In this document: piece after piece, positions 45,400-56,312 of the stretch
Layout: each line of letters opens with the position of its first letter
Numbering within the stretch: the first letter of the stretch is position 1
Origin: Bubalus kerabau
Lineage: Eukaryota > Chordata > Mammalia > Artiodactyla > Bovidae
Direction: 5' to 3'
DNA: 64,000 nt
Assembly: GCF_029407905.1 (NCBI RefSeq)
Contig: NC_073643.1
Span: 37,482,501 to 37,546,500, forward strand
Program-made: the position numbers and the translations under genes
Notes under the pieces: generated by a model
Databases searched by the model: none
Told to the model about the DNA's origin: nothing
Seen by the model: only the letters and a program-made list of their open reading frames with translations

Positions 45400-46160
45400 T
45401 GTATATGTTAATCGTAAACTTATTTTTAATGTTATGCATGTAATTTAACATTGCATGTGTGGTTCACATTATGTCTTTATTAGACAGTGCTGAAAGACTG
45501 AGTATGAAAATGGTACCCTTCATCCCAAAGGCTGTAGACATTGTAGTCCTGTCTCATAGCAGTGTTCATTTGCTGAAGAGGTCTATCCATCTTTGGAACA
45601 TTCACATTCATGAAGCAGAGCCTGTGAGAATTGTGATAGATCAGAGCAGGGAAAGACAGGTGATGATCGAGGTTTCTTCCCTGGATAGTTGGGCTCATGG
45701 CAGGGAATATCACCTGAGTGGTGACATTCAAGATGAGAGAAGTGGTCACAAGGTGAGAATATGAAGGGCAACCCCAGCAATTTCCCTAGTGAAGCTTGCT
45801 TTCCACAAGAGTCTTACTTGACCTCGTTTTTGTGCTCGGCATCCTCACGTACGTCAGCACTGGTGAGGCTCTCTCTGCTGTGATGTAATAGAAGTTCCGA
45901 AGGGCTGTCACCTGACGTGAAATGCTCCTGTGCCATGTTTACAATCATCCCTTTTGCTAATATTCCCAAGAATAATGAGAGAGGCCCCTGTGTGTGGTGC
46001 TGCCACCTGGTTTGTTTCTTTTTTTTCTTTCATCTAGTCATTACCCAGAGCTGAGCCTCTGTGTCTGGTGTGACTTCTGTGTCTGGGTAGGATCAGACAC
46101 TCAGAACCAACAAGAGCTGTATTTCATGTCCACAGGGAGCTTACAGCATGCCACATGTCA
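45400..46160. other. Single-copy DNA, nothing recognised
   Basis: A 101-codon + frame (45459-45764) overlaps - strand frames of similar length. None shows a domain that I recognise, so no gene is called. Confidence 0.4.
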
Positions 46161-46164
46161 TCTG

Positions 46165-46240
46165 GGTTTGAGGATGCAGCAGTGAGAAAGCAGATTTAAG
46201 TTCCTACCTATAGGGAGCTTACATTCTGGTGGAGCCTGTG
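46165..46240 (-). repeat. L2 LINE fragment
   Basis: The antisense L2 block 'gaggatgcagcagtgagaaagcag' and 'tagggagcttacattctggtgg' is visible. Confidence 0.6.
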
Positions 46241-46410
46241 GTATAGTGTAAAACCTCAATTGGAATAAATTTGTGAGCTGGGGAGGAGGGTTGCCTTGGG
46301 GATTATGTAGCCCAACCCATTTATTTAACAGAATAACTGATATTTTACATGTTAAACGTATCATAGGGGTTAGTGCAATGCCTCACACAGGGCAGGCTCC
46401 AGTTGTGTAT

Positions 46411-47530
46411 ATTCATTTATTCAACAGGTATTAATTAAATGCCTACTACATTCTAGGCACTTTTCTAAGCATTGGGAATATATTGGTAAGTAGAAGAAAG
46501 ATTAGCGTTCTCAAGGAACTTTGATTCCATCTGAGTGTGGGTAATGGGGTATCTGACAATGGCATAAGATATAAGTAAGTTATATGGCATGTCTGTAATT
46601 GATAAAAATGTATGAAAGGAAAAAGACAAGTATAGCAGGGTAGTAGTGGGTATTGGGAATGCTGGTGGGAGATGGGTTGCAACTTTCAATAGAGCCTAAT
46701 TTGAGAGGTATCTGCTGTGCAAGAGTTGGTGTGGAGGATATTAAGGACTGGCAGGGATGAGGGGCTAGAGGGGTTGGGTTACATTTCAGGTAAAGGGAAG
46801 AAACTGGTACAAAGTTGCCAAGGCAGGAGCCTACCTAATCTGTTTGAGGAGTAGTCAGAGGGCTAGTGTGGCTGGACCACAACGTGCCAGAGGAGAAAGA
46901 ATATTAGAAGATGAAGTCAGGGAGGTGAATAGGCAATTGGATCAAAGGGTAATTTCACTTTTACAATCCAGGATTTTGAACAGAGAACTTCAGTGGTCTG
47001 ACTTAACATTTTTCATTAAATTTTTTTTTAAATATACCTTTTTTGGTTTACAGTTCTCTGAGCTTTGATAAATGCACACAGTCATATGATCGCAACCACA
47101 ATCAAAGCACACAGTCAATCTTCCCATCACTTCAGAAACCTCCCTCGTGCTATTGCTTTGCTAATAACTTAATACTTGAGAGGACAATTTTGGATGCTCT
47201 GTGGATTGTAGACTATGGGAGAGCACCTGAGATGCAGGAAGACCAGTAGGGAAGCTTATGCAATTATTAAGGTGAGTAGTGATGGAGGGTTGCCTGGAGC
47301 AAGTGGGGACTGGTCTTTTCTGAAGGTAGAGGTTTGGTAGGTGTAAAAGAAAGCGAGCAGAAAATCATGACGTGATTTTTGCCCTGAGCCAAAAGGAAAA
47401 CTGGTGTCATTTATTGAGATAGGACAAGTTGTAGGTTTGAAGGGGAAGAATATTGTGGAGCTTTGGACATTTTCGATTTCATTAGCTATCCAAGTAGAGA
47501 TATCAGTCGGAAAGTCAGATGAATTGAAAT
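46411..47530 (-). repeat. Long L2 LINE copy, interrupted by L1
   Basis: The antisense L2 3' half starts at 'attcatttattcaacaggtattaattaaatgcctactac'. It runs through 'tctcaaggaactttgattcc' and 'gtgtggctggaccacaacgtgcc' to about 46990. It resumes near 47190 with 'ggatgctctgtggattgtagac', 'gtcatttattgagataggacaag' and 'cattagctatccaagtagagatatc'. Confidence 0.75.
46990..47190 (-). repeat. Old L1 3' fragment inside L2
   Basis: An antisense L1 segment ('gttctctgagctttgataaatgcacacagtcatatgatcgcaacc', 'acctccctcgtgctattg') splits the surrounding L2 copy. Confidence 0.65.
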
Positions 47531-47698
47531 GCACAAATAATTTTTAGAAACCAATTTTTTAATATCATGAAACAGTTGGGGAAAATGTGTAGTTCTTAAA
47601 GGAACCCACTTATAAGTCTTTGGCATTCAGAAGTTCTTGAGTAATCTGATACCCAGGATTTTTATGTGCACAACTTTTTTATGGTCCTTCAGTTCGTT

Positions 47699-47828
47699 CT
47701 CTTTCTTATTTTTTTCCTATTTTTGCCTGTGCCACACTGCATGTAGGAACTTAGTTTCCCAACCAGGGATCAAACCCACACCCCCTGCAGTGGAAGTGGG
47801 GCATCTTGTCCCCTGGACCACCAGGGAA
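47699..47828 (-). mobile_element. CHR-type tRNA-derived SINE with perfect target-site duplication
   Basis: The antisense element shows 'gcctgtgccacactgcatgtagg', 'cccaaccagggatcaaacccac' and the tRNA-like end 'tcttgtcccctggaccaccaggga'. The identical 15-mer GTCCTTCAGTTCGTT lies at 47684-47698 and 47829-47843 and fixes both ends. Confidence 0.93.
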
Positions 47829-47843
47829 GTCCTTCAGTTCGTT

Positions 47844-48871
47844 TCTTTATCTGTTCTTTGGTAGACAGACCTACATCCTTTCTGTGCAGAGAATACCACA
47901 GAGTTCAATATGATGATAATGGTCCTGGTGTTTGCTTAACTTAATTGAAAACATGACCTGTGTTAGTAGTGAGGAAGAACTAGTTCAGAAGAACTCTTTT
48001 TATTCCACCAAAGATGCTTAACTCCAGGAAGAACTTCCAGTGTTTGACTTTAGGTCACCGTGTATTGACTGACTCATTTCTGGTGCTTTTAGCTGCCAAT
48101 GTACTTGAGTTGAAGAAGAGAGAACCGAAGGGAAGGCTAAAAATAAAAGCAAGATATGATGTTAGTTGGCAAAGAAAAGTAGAATGCAAAATTCTATATA
48201 TGGTCTAATCTCAAATTAGATTGAAAGCTTGTATGTACATGTACAGAATACATTCTGAACAGAATATTCTGAAATAGAACAGCCACTATCTCTCTGTTGT
48301 GAAATGATGGGAGAGTTTTATTTCATTTAAAGTATTTTTTGGGGGGAATTTCAATAAATAGATATGTTTTTCTTTTTTAAAAAAGTATTCAGGAAATGTT
48401 TATTCAATATTAGATTCAGACACGGATGAAGGCAGATCGGTGAATAAGACAGGAAGAGGTTTTGCAGCTTCAGGGAGCTAATAGCCTTGTGAGATCATTG
48501 TAGTTTTATAATTAGAAGAAAGATACACTAATTAATGAAGAAAGAATGCAAGTGAACTTGTCTAGTTTCATTGGCTTTTTTATACACATGGACTGAGCGA
48601 GTTTTTTATGAATCACTCTCTGTCCACGTTCCTTCCTGTGATGGTCTCAAAGAAGTGAGCCTTGGCTCTGTGTGACTCGTGGCTGAATTTCTGAAGCCAC
48701 TCGTATAATATGGCATATCTTGTAGTAGTGGGTTGAAGGGTCTATCTCGCCTTACCATGGTGAGGGGCTGCATAATGCCTGGACATGTAACAGCCTTGGG
48801 CTTAAGTGATCCTACCACAGGGCAGCTACAAAGATCATACTTCCTTGACAGAAGCTTTGGGGAAAAGTCAA
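47844..48871. other. Single-copy DNA with one weak L2-like fragment
   Basis: About 48385-48480 has an antisense L2 flavour ('caggaaatgtttattcaatattag', 'gcttcagggagctaatagcc'). A 70-codon - strand frame (48606-48818) has no domain I recognise. The rest is unremarkable. Confidence 0.4.
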
Positions 48872-48880
48872 ACCTGCTGT

Positions 48881-49094
48881 TGGCTTCCCAGGGGACTCAG
48901 TGGTAAAGAATCTGCCAATGCAGGAGATTCAGGAGACACAGGTTCGACCCCTGGGTTGGGAAGATAGCCTGGAGGGGGAAATGACAACCCACTGGAGTAC
49001 TCTTGCCTGGGAAATCTATGGACAGATGAGCCTGGCGGGCTACAATCTACGGGGTCGCAAAGAGTCAGATGTGACTGAGCATGCACACGTACAT
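48881..49094 (+). mobile_element. Bov-tA SINE with target-site duplication
   Basis: The tRNA-like head 'ggcttcccaggggactcagtggtaaagaatctgcc' is followed by 'caggttcgacccctgggttgggaagat' and the BovB-derived body 'ggggtcgcaaagagtcagatgtgactgagc'. The flanking repeats ACCTGCTGT at 48872-48880 and 49095-49103 are identical. Confidence 0.93.
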
Positions 49095-49103
49095 ACCTGC
49101 TGT

Positions 49104-51010
49104 CAGTATGATCTAAAATGAGTTACCCAGCCTTGCTAAGCAAGCTTCTGCTACCTCATTTGAATAATATCTGGGACTAGTTGAATCTGATCCTCTGTGA
49201 GTCCAGAATTTACACAATGGTGGTGCTGGACAATGCCTCATTTGAATGTGAAGAACATTCACCTCATGGATATTTACATGAATATAATTATCCAACCTCC
49301 CTTCTGTTAAGAGATGCCCTGTGCCAAATCCATGCTTTGTTTCAGTGACCCAAAAAATGGAGCTGATTGCGGAGAGCTCACAGAGAATACCCATTCTCAC
49401 TGAGAGACTTAGATCAGGGAGATTTCATTTTCCCCCATGACTGTCTCTCCATTTAGACTCAAATACATTGAATAGAATTGGCATCCAGCTCTTAGATTAG
49501 TTAGTGACTGGCTAGATGCCACGAGGAGGAACAAAGAGAAATAGGAGGGGTTATTTTGTACCTGAGGATTTGAAACCTGCAAGACACATTTGCTCTTATC
49601 TTCTCTGTACTGGATTTTGTAGCTGGTTGAGTTTTGCTTTCCTCCTTTTTTTCTCTCTTCTTGTGTGAAAATGTTGATATGGTGACTTTCTTCTAATTTT
49701 ATCAAATACAGTATGTCCAGAAACAAAACAGAACCATGTTTCCGTGTGTGATTCCTGGCAGAAATGGTGCGATTTCATCTCAGGATAAAACTGTGAATTT
49801 GTGAGAAGCAATATGGTACGGGTACTTAGGGAAAGCAAAAGGAATACAGAGCCTGGCTGCCAGTCGCCTTTGTCTTGGTGACTGGAGGAAATCACTCGTG
49901 ATTTGTAGGAGCTGAGGCCCCTGAGGATAGACTCGGTCAATGAGCAGTCAGGCCGGGTAAGGCCAAGGCTCAGGCAGTATTATGTTTCCAGTAGAGCCAC
50001 ATAATTTATGCATTCACATTGCACAAGTGTGTGTGTTTATGTGCATGTGAGAGAGAGAAAGAGAAAAAGACAGAAATGGAGAGAAAGAGGCACAGAGGGA
50101 AAGAAAGAACACAAATGAAAACACATATGGACAGAAGAGCATAATTGGGTCCAGCTGCCTTGGAGGCTGTGCCTGGAGTCGGGGTGACATGGAAGACAAG
50201 ATTCTGTTGATCTCAGTTCCCAGGGACCTCACACAGCATCAGCACCTCGAGCTGAGTGTGACAGTGATAAAGACACATTTTGTGTATGGTGAGGCTCTTT
50301 AAATATAAGCCAACATCTTCATGCAGGGCTTATCTGGAGAAACAGTAAGCTGTTCCAACACTGGCGACAAATGCACTGGGTTGAATGTGTGGAGAGTAGA
50401 ATATTTTATTTCATAGACAGTCCAAGGGATTTTTCAAGGTCAATTTTGATAGTCAAACAGAGCTGGGTTAGGTGAAGCCAATGAGCCACTCACCTTCAGC
50501 ACAAAGTTAATGCAGGTGCTAAAAAAAAATTCATAATCATGAGAAATAATATTTTTTAAAAGTCCAAAATTTTTTTAAATAAATGTAGGATCGGTGTAAC
50601 TATTTTTTTTTCCTTTTGCCTCAGGCTTCAATACGACTCAGCATGACACTATTAAGTGATTTCATCTTTATTTAAAACTGACGCTTGGCTCATCAGGGAT
50701 TTGTTTGCATTAATTTTGATTTTAAAACATGTTACATGAAAATAACTATTTCTCCCAGTTACTGAATTCTGGGGGCAATTCAGTGAAATTTGCACTCAAG
50801 TGATGTGGCTTAGTTGTTTCACTATAGTCCAGCTCTGTTCATGACATTTGCATTAGTTTTTAACTTTAGAAGCCCTGAGTAAAAAATGATTCCAAGGGAC
50901 AAATAAAGCACACAGGGTGACTATCTTCAAGAACCTCAATATTTATAGAATATTATCTGTGTATATGAATTGAAGTCTTTTTTATATGCCATGATATGGG
51001 AAAGGCTATT
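49104..51010. other. Single-copy DNA, nothing recognised
   Basis: No gene or transposon is recognised in about 1.9 kb. Short TG (about 50028-50036) and purine-rich GA stretches (50048-50106) are present. Open frames of up to 114 codons on the - strand (49596-49940) show no domains. Confidence 0.4.
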
Positions 51011-51014
51011 TACA

Positions 51015-51230
51015 CATTCATTTATTTAGTAGCTATTTATTCAGCACTTAGTATGTGCTAGGCACTATTTTAGGTGCTGGAGTTACAGTGATACAACAAT
51101 TAGACAAAATGTCAGTATTTGTAGAGCTCACATCCCATTGGTAACCATATATCATCTCTAGTTTTCACAACTCTGTAATATAGAAATCAGTTTCACCATT
51201 TCATAGGTGAGAAAAATGATGCTCAAACAT
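51015..51230 (-). repeat. L2 or MIR fragment
   Basis: An antisense pattern, 'tatttattcagcacttagtatgtgctaggcactattttaggtgctgg', followed by 'gtagagctcacatcccattgg', is shared by L2 3' ends. The continuation 'cataggtgagaaaaatgatgc' is more MIR-like. Confidence 0.6.
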
Positions 51231-52064
51231 AACTCTAACTACAAATAACTATGGCATTGTATAGTACAGAATCTAGTGTTGAAAGGATTCAGAGAAAGCC
51301 ATAGTTACTATGATATGGGCTTAGTCAATAGGAAACTTCTGGAATGAGTCTTAAATTGATTCTTAAAGGAGAACATTATGAAAACATATTTAAACACAAG
51401 ACTTAATCTCAGCAATAATACCAAGCCCATTTCCCTTGATTTTAGTAAAGCAATAAATGGCACACTGAAAGCCAGGCAAGAAAATAAAGATAGAAAAGTA
51501 TTTACCTACCTTAATCAGCAGCACCCTCTAGACATCTGGAGTGGCATGAGGGTTAACCTTTTGTACCAGCTCCAAGCTGTTAGAACTGGAATCCTTTATC
51601 CAGGCTTAGAGAGGAGGAGTATAGTGATTGGTTAGTCATATCTCCATGGATCACCACTAGTTTTATTCTAGTATGTTACATACATTATGATATTGGTGCC
51701 ACTATGTTGATTATCCTAGTGCCTCAAGGTGAATTTCCAGATTGTCAGTGTTGGGATACATCGAAATTATTGTTGAATGGGTTATTAATAAGTGTCACTG
51801 TATAGGAGAGTTTGTCCATTTCTACAAAAAGGCATGGTGGGATTTTGATTGTGATTACATTGACTATAGAGAGATCAATTTAGGGGAGAATTGACATTTT
51901 AAAAACATTTGATCGTGAAAGGAATACATCTTTTAAAATATTTCACAGTACATTTTTAATAGTATTTATATAGGTCATTCAAATTTTTAGTCAGTTATCC
52001 CTGAGTATTTTTTATTTTTAATGCTATTATAAGTATGGTTTTAAATATGCAATTTCTGATTACC
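51231..52064. other. AT-rich single-copy DNA
   Basis: No gene is recognised. 51770-52030 is weakly reminiscent of antisense old L1 ('atttaggggagaattgacattttaaaaacatttgatcg' and similar), but I cannot fix the boundaries. Confidence 0.4.
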
Positions 52065-52076
52065 AAGGACAAGTAT

Positions 52077-52352
52077 GCTGCTGCTGCTGCTAAGTCACTT
52101 CAGTCGTGTCCGACTCTGTGCGACCCCAGAGACGGCAGCCCACCAGGCTCCCCCATCCCTGGGATTCTCCAGGCAAGAACACTGGAGTGGGTTGCCATTT
52201 CCTTCTCCAACGCATGAAAGTGAAAAGTGAAAGTGAAGTTGCTCAGTCGCGTCTGACCCTCAGTGACCCCATGGACTGCAGCCCACCAGGCTCCTCCGTC
52301 CATGGGATTTTCCAGGCAAGAGTACTGGAGTGGGGTGCCATTGCCTTCTCTG
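52077..52352 (-). mobile_element. BOV-A2 dimeric SINE with perfect target-site duplication
   Basis: The antisense element has a (CTG)n tail at 52077-52091 and two BovA monomers in tandem. Each contains 'tccaggcaagaacactggagtgggttgccatt' type sequence and a 'gtcgtgtccgactctgtgcgacc' type block, with the linker 'gtgaaaagtgaaagtgaag' between them. The identical 12-mer AAGGACAAGTAT at 52065-52076 and 52353-52364 flanks it. BOV-A2 is ruminant-specific. The intact duplication indicates a young insertion. Confidence 0.96.
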
Positions 52353-52639
52353 AAGGACAAGTATAGATATACTTTATTGCAATAATGTGCCCCACACAAA
52401 TTTTTTAGTTTCCCAATATGTATTTGCTTTTTCTTATTCTTTATGAATAAAATGTGTGAACCCAAAGTGAAATTCATAGTAACTCCTGGGAAATTCTTTG
52501 GGGAGTGTGTAAGTGGGAGAGAAATCATCTGGGTTTAGGTGAGAGATCCTTCCTAAAACTGTTGAACAAATCAAGTGTTTCTATGATCTGGTTGCTCTTT
52601 TGGGAGGAAAATAGTATAGGTAGGCATGGGTTTTTGTAA

Positions 52640-52800
52640 CTAGACGGATCTGACCTTGAATCTCTTGTCCTGTTAACTGATGAGCCTGTGGGCTTTTACT
52701 TTTTCTGTTTTTAAAATGGGCATAATATCTACCAGGCAATACTGTTACAATGATACAGGGTACTATAAAAAAAAACTAACATAGAACATTTAAACTAAAT
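52640..52800 (+). repeat. Degraded MIR SINE
   Basis: A sense MIR pattern is faint: 'ggatctgaccttgaatctc', 'ttttaaaatgggcataatatctaccagg' and 'gttacaatgatac'. Confidence 0.55.
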
Positions 52801-53149
52801 GGTAATAAACGGTCATCTCTACTAAAACTGTTGTTGCTGGTCCATTTATATATAGATCAAAGAAACACAAGGTCTCTCTCAAGTCTACCTTTACACTCAG
52901 TGCCTACATTATCTTCATGTTTGACAGGTGATCTCCTGCTTCTGCTTAACTACTTTGAAGGATAGATGTTTATGACCTTGTGGCCTTTAATTCTTCTGCT
53001 GCAGTGGTCAGCAGTGTCTACCTGATTGGTTGTCCAGTCTCCCCTCATATTGGGCCACACATCATGGGCTAGCAACACTGGCTTTCTTTCTGTCCCTCTA
53101 ATACCTTTAGCTTGTCCTTAGCTTGAGGTGGTTACATTACCTGCTCTCT

Positions 53150-53305
53150 TAGCCTGGGATATAAATCCAGATTGCCTCACTGAAAGTAATGTGATCTTGG
53201 ACCATCCTTTGAGTCTTAATTTAATTATCCATGAAAATAGGATAGTAAGGATGCCCTCCTTGTTAGTGATATTGATGAAATATAACTTGTAAAATATTCA
53301 GAACT
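53150..53305 (+). repeat. MIR SINE, left half of a split copy
   Basis: The sense MIR reads 'gggatataaatccagattgcc', 'gtgatcttggaccatcctttgagtcttaatttaattatcc' and 'ttgtaaaatattcagaac'. The missing end continues beyond the BovB insertion as 'ggtgcgtgacacacactaagtgttcagta' (54258-54290). Confidence 0.72.
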
Positions 53306-54257
53306 AACGACAGACTGGTTCCAAATAGGAAAAGGAGTACATCAAGGCTGTGTATTGTCATCCTGCTTATTTAACTTATATGCAGAGTACATCATGAGAA
53401 ACGCTGGACTGGAAGAAACACAAGCTGGAATCAAGATTGCTGGGAGAAATATCAATAACCTCAGATATGCAGATGACACCACCCTTATGGCAGAAAGTAA
53501 AGAGGAACTACAAAGCCTCTTGATGAAGGTGAAAGTGGAGAGTGAAAAGGTTGGCTTAAAGCTCAACATTCAGAAAACGAAGATCATGGCATCCGGTCCC
53601 ATCACTTCATGGGAAATAGATGGGGAACAGTGGAAACAGTGTCAGACTTTATTTTTGGGGGCTCCAAAATCACTGCAGATGGTGACTGCAGCCATGAAAT
53701 TAAAAGACGCTTACTCCTTGGAAGGAAAGTTATGACCAACCTAGATAGCATATTCAAAAGCAGAGATGTTACTTTGCCAACAAAGGTCCGTCTAGTCAAG
53801 GCTATGGTTTTTCCTGTGGTCATGTATGGATGTGAGAGTTGGACTGTGAAGAAGGCTGAGCACCGAAGAATTGATGCTTTTGAACTGTGGTGTTGGAGAA
53901 GACTCTTGAGAGTCCCTTGGACTGCAAGGAGATCCAACCAGTCCATTCTGAAGGAGATCAGTCCTGGGTGTTCTTTGGAAGGAATGATGCTAAAGCTGAA
54001 ACTCCAGTACTTTGGCCACCTCATGCGAAGAGTTGACTCATTGGAAAAGACTCTGATGCTGGGAGGTATTGGGAGTAGGAGGAGAAGGGGACGACAGAGG
54101 ATGAGATGGCTGGATGGCATCACTGACTCGATGGACGTGAGTCTGGGTGAACTCCGGGAGTTGGTGATGGGCAGGGAGGCCTGGCATGCTGCAGTTCATG
54201 GGGTCGCAAAGAGTCGGACACGACTGAGCGACTGAACTGAACTGAACTGAACTGAAC
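53306..54257 (+). mobile_element. 5'-truncated BovB LINE inserted in a MIR
   Basis: The sense BovB 3' third runs from 'gacagactggttccaaatagg' to the terminus GGGTCGCAAAGAGTCGGACA and a tail of four ACTGA units. It looks young. The host MIR is split cleanly, which fixes the edges to within a few bases even though no target-site duplication longer than 3-4 bases is visible. Confidence 0.96.
53355..54235 (+). pseudogene. BovB reverse transcriptase C-terminal half with one frameshift
   Basis: Frame 53355-53735 carries SCLFNLYAEYIMRNAGLEE, RYADDTTLMAESKEELQSLL (YADD) and VGLKLNIQKTKIMASGP, then leaves frame at GGGGAACAGTGG (53622-53633), where other copies read GGGGAAACAGTGG. Frame 53609-54235 then continues with ETVSDFIFGGSKITADGDC, VMYGCESWTVKKAEHRR, FELWCWRRLLRVPW, FGHLMRRVDSLEKTLML and the Arg-rich SRRRRGRQRMRWLDG, to the natural end TRLSD. 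A single one-base deletion is therefore the only lesion in this half, but the N-terminal two thirds of the protein is missing. Confidence 0.9.
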
Positions 54258-54452
54258 GGTGCGTGACACACACTAAGTGTTCAGTATTATCAACCAGTCT
54301 GATCTGCCTCACTCTCATTAGTCACAAGGTAGTAGGATTAGTTCCTCCCATGTTTTTCACATGACTTCTCTGTTAAAGGATAAATTCTTCCTGTCCCTGT
54401 CTCCTAAATGCCCTACCCCCATTGTGATATATGTGATATATACATATAGAAA

Positions 54453-54558
54453 TGGGTAGCCTTTCCCTTCTCCAGGGGATTTTCCCAACCCAAGGATCAA
54501 ATCTGGGTCTCCCACATTGCAGGGAGGTTATTTACCATCTGATCCACCAGGGAGGTCC
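54453..54558 (-). mobile_element. Truncated Bov-tA SINE
   Basis: An antisense fragment has 'cccttctccaggggattttcccaacccaaggatcaaatctgggtctcccacattgcagggagg' and the tRNA-like end 'ccatctgatccaccagggagg'. The 3' body is missing. Confidence 0.88.
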
Positions 54559-54878
54559 CATATATATGAGCATACACCACTTGGGGGGGGGGATGGAAGG
54601 GGACATTTAGGAAAGTATACAAATATATAAATATATTTGTCTGACTGACCAAGTGATTTTAAACCTTTTAAAATGCAGCAAATTATCAACATTATCTTGG
54701 AGCTATTTTTGAGCAGCATGCCATTTGAGTTTTCATCATAGATAAGCACACATCACTGAATGGGACAGAATCAAATATGGAATTTGTTTATGTCTCTCAA
54801 AATTGAGCCATCAATCAAAACTCTTTGTCCAGTTACTTTTGGCTCCTCCCTTGTCAAGGATGTCATAGGTAAACCCTC
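54559..54878. other. Single-copy spacer between inverted BovB copies
   Basis: Nothing is recognised apart from a run of G near 54583-54592. Confidence 0.45.
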
Positions 54879-55843
54879 AGTTCAGTTCAGTCACTCAGTC
54901 GTGTCCAACTCTTTGTGACCCCATGAATTGCAGCATATCAGGCCTCCCTGTCCATCACCAACTCCTGGAGTTCACTCGGACTCACGTCCATCGAGTCGGT
55001 TATGCCATCCAACCATCTCATCCTCTGTCATCCCCTTCTCCTCCTGCCCCCAATCCCTCCCAGCATCAGAGTCTTTTCCGATAAGTCAACTCTACCCATG
55101 AGATGGCCAAAGTACTGGAGTTTCAGCTTTAGCATCATTCCTTCCAAAGAACACCCAGGACTGATCTCCTTTAGAATGGACTGGTTGGATCTCCTTGCAA
55201 TTCAAGGGACTCTCAAGAGTCTTCTCCAACACCACAGTTCAAAAGCATCAATTCTTCGGCGCTCAGCCTTCTTCACAGTTCAACTCTCACATCCATACAT
55301 GACCACAGGAAAAACTATAGCCTTGACTAGACGGACCTTTGTTGGCAAAGTAATGTCTCTGCTTTTGAATATGCTATCTAGGTTGGTCATAACTTTCCTT
55401 CCAAGGAGTAAGCATCTTTTAATTTCATGGCTGCAATCACCATCTGCAGTGATTTTGGAGCCCCCAAAAATAAAGTCTGACACTGTTTCCACTGTTCCCC
55501 GTCTATTTCCCATGAAGTGATGGGACCAGATGCCATAATCTTAGCTTTCTGAATGTTGAGCTTTAAGCCAACTTTTTCACTCTCCTCTTTCACTTTCATC
55601 AAGAGGCTTTTGAGTTCCTCTTCACTTTCTGCCATAAGGGTGGTGTCATCTGCATATCTGAGGTTATTTATATTTTTCCCAGCAATCTTGATTCCAGCTT
55701 CTGCTTCTTGCAGCCCAGCATTTCTCATGATGTACTCTGCATATAAGTTAAATAAGCAGGATGACAATACACAGCCTTGATGTACTCCTTTTCCTATTTG
55801 GAACCAGTCTGTCGTTCCATTTCCAGTTCTGACTGTTGCTTTC
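54879..55843 (-). mobile_element. 5'-truncated BovB LINE
   Basis: The antisense BovB 3' third runs from the CAGTTCAGTTCAGTCACTC tail to 'cagttctgactgttgctt'. It lies about 620 bases from the sense copy at 53306-54257, covers almost the same part of BovB, and shares a one-base deletion with it. No clear target-site duplication was found. Confidence 0.95.
55280..55767 (-). pseudogene. BovB reverse transcriptase C-terminal half with one frameshift
   Basis: Frame 55387-55767 encodes SCLFNLYAEYIMRNAGLQE, RYADDTTLMAESEEELKSLL (YADD) and VGLKLNIQKAKIMASGP. At 55493-55500 the antisense reads ACTGTTCCCC where intact copies have one more T (one more A in sense). Frame 55280-55513 then continues ETVSDFIFGGSKITADGDC to VMYGCES and stops. 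The C-terminal end follows in decayed form. The lesion is identical in position to that of the neighbouring copy near 53622. Confidence 0.88.
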
Positions 55844-56031
55844 TTACCAAATGGCTTTTGAAGTCCCGATGCACTTTGCTATATTCTTTGACCTATACTT
55901 TGTAATAACGAACCCTAAGAATTATTGAAAGAAGCTGATTGGTTATGATCTTCTCTTGCTAATCCGATGGTTATACCATTATGTACTTTTGAAGGGTGCA
56001 TTTCTTTAAAAGCAGCCTTTACAAATTACTT

Positions 56032-56312
56032 AGTTATTTATGGCTGTGCTGGGTCTTCAGTGCTGTGCATGGGCTTTCCCCAGTTGCATTGTGTGGGCTT
56101 CTCATTGCAAGGGCTTCTCTTGTTGCGGAGGACAGGCTGTGGTCTGCCCGGGCTTCGGTAGCTGTGGCTGCTGGGCTCTGGAGCACAGGTTCAGTAGTTG
56201 TGGCGCATGGGCTTGGTTGCTCTGAGGCATGTAGAAACTTCCTAGACCAGGGAACTGGACCTACGTCCCCTGCACTGGCAAGCAGATTCCCACTGTACCA
56301 CCAGGGAAATAC
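56032..56312 (-). mobile_element. CHR-type tRNA-derived SINE
   Basis: The antisense element shows 'ttatggctgtgctgggtcttcagtgctgtgcatgggc', 'ggctctggagcacaggttcagtagttgtggcgcatggg', 'ctagaccagggaactggacc' and the tRNA-like end 'agattcccactgtaccaccaggga'. It is more complete than the copy at 4751-5028. Confidence 0.9.

Noticed and set aside
53296..53310. The 'tcagaact' before the + strand BovB copy as extra BovB sequence shared with the copy ending at 55843
   Set aside because: It is better explained as MIR sequence, because the MIR continues across the BovB on the other side. The resemblance to BovB 'gtcagaactgg' is coincidental.
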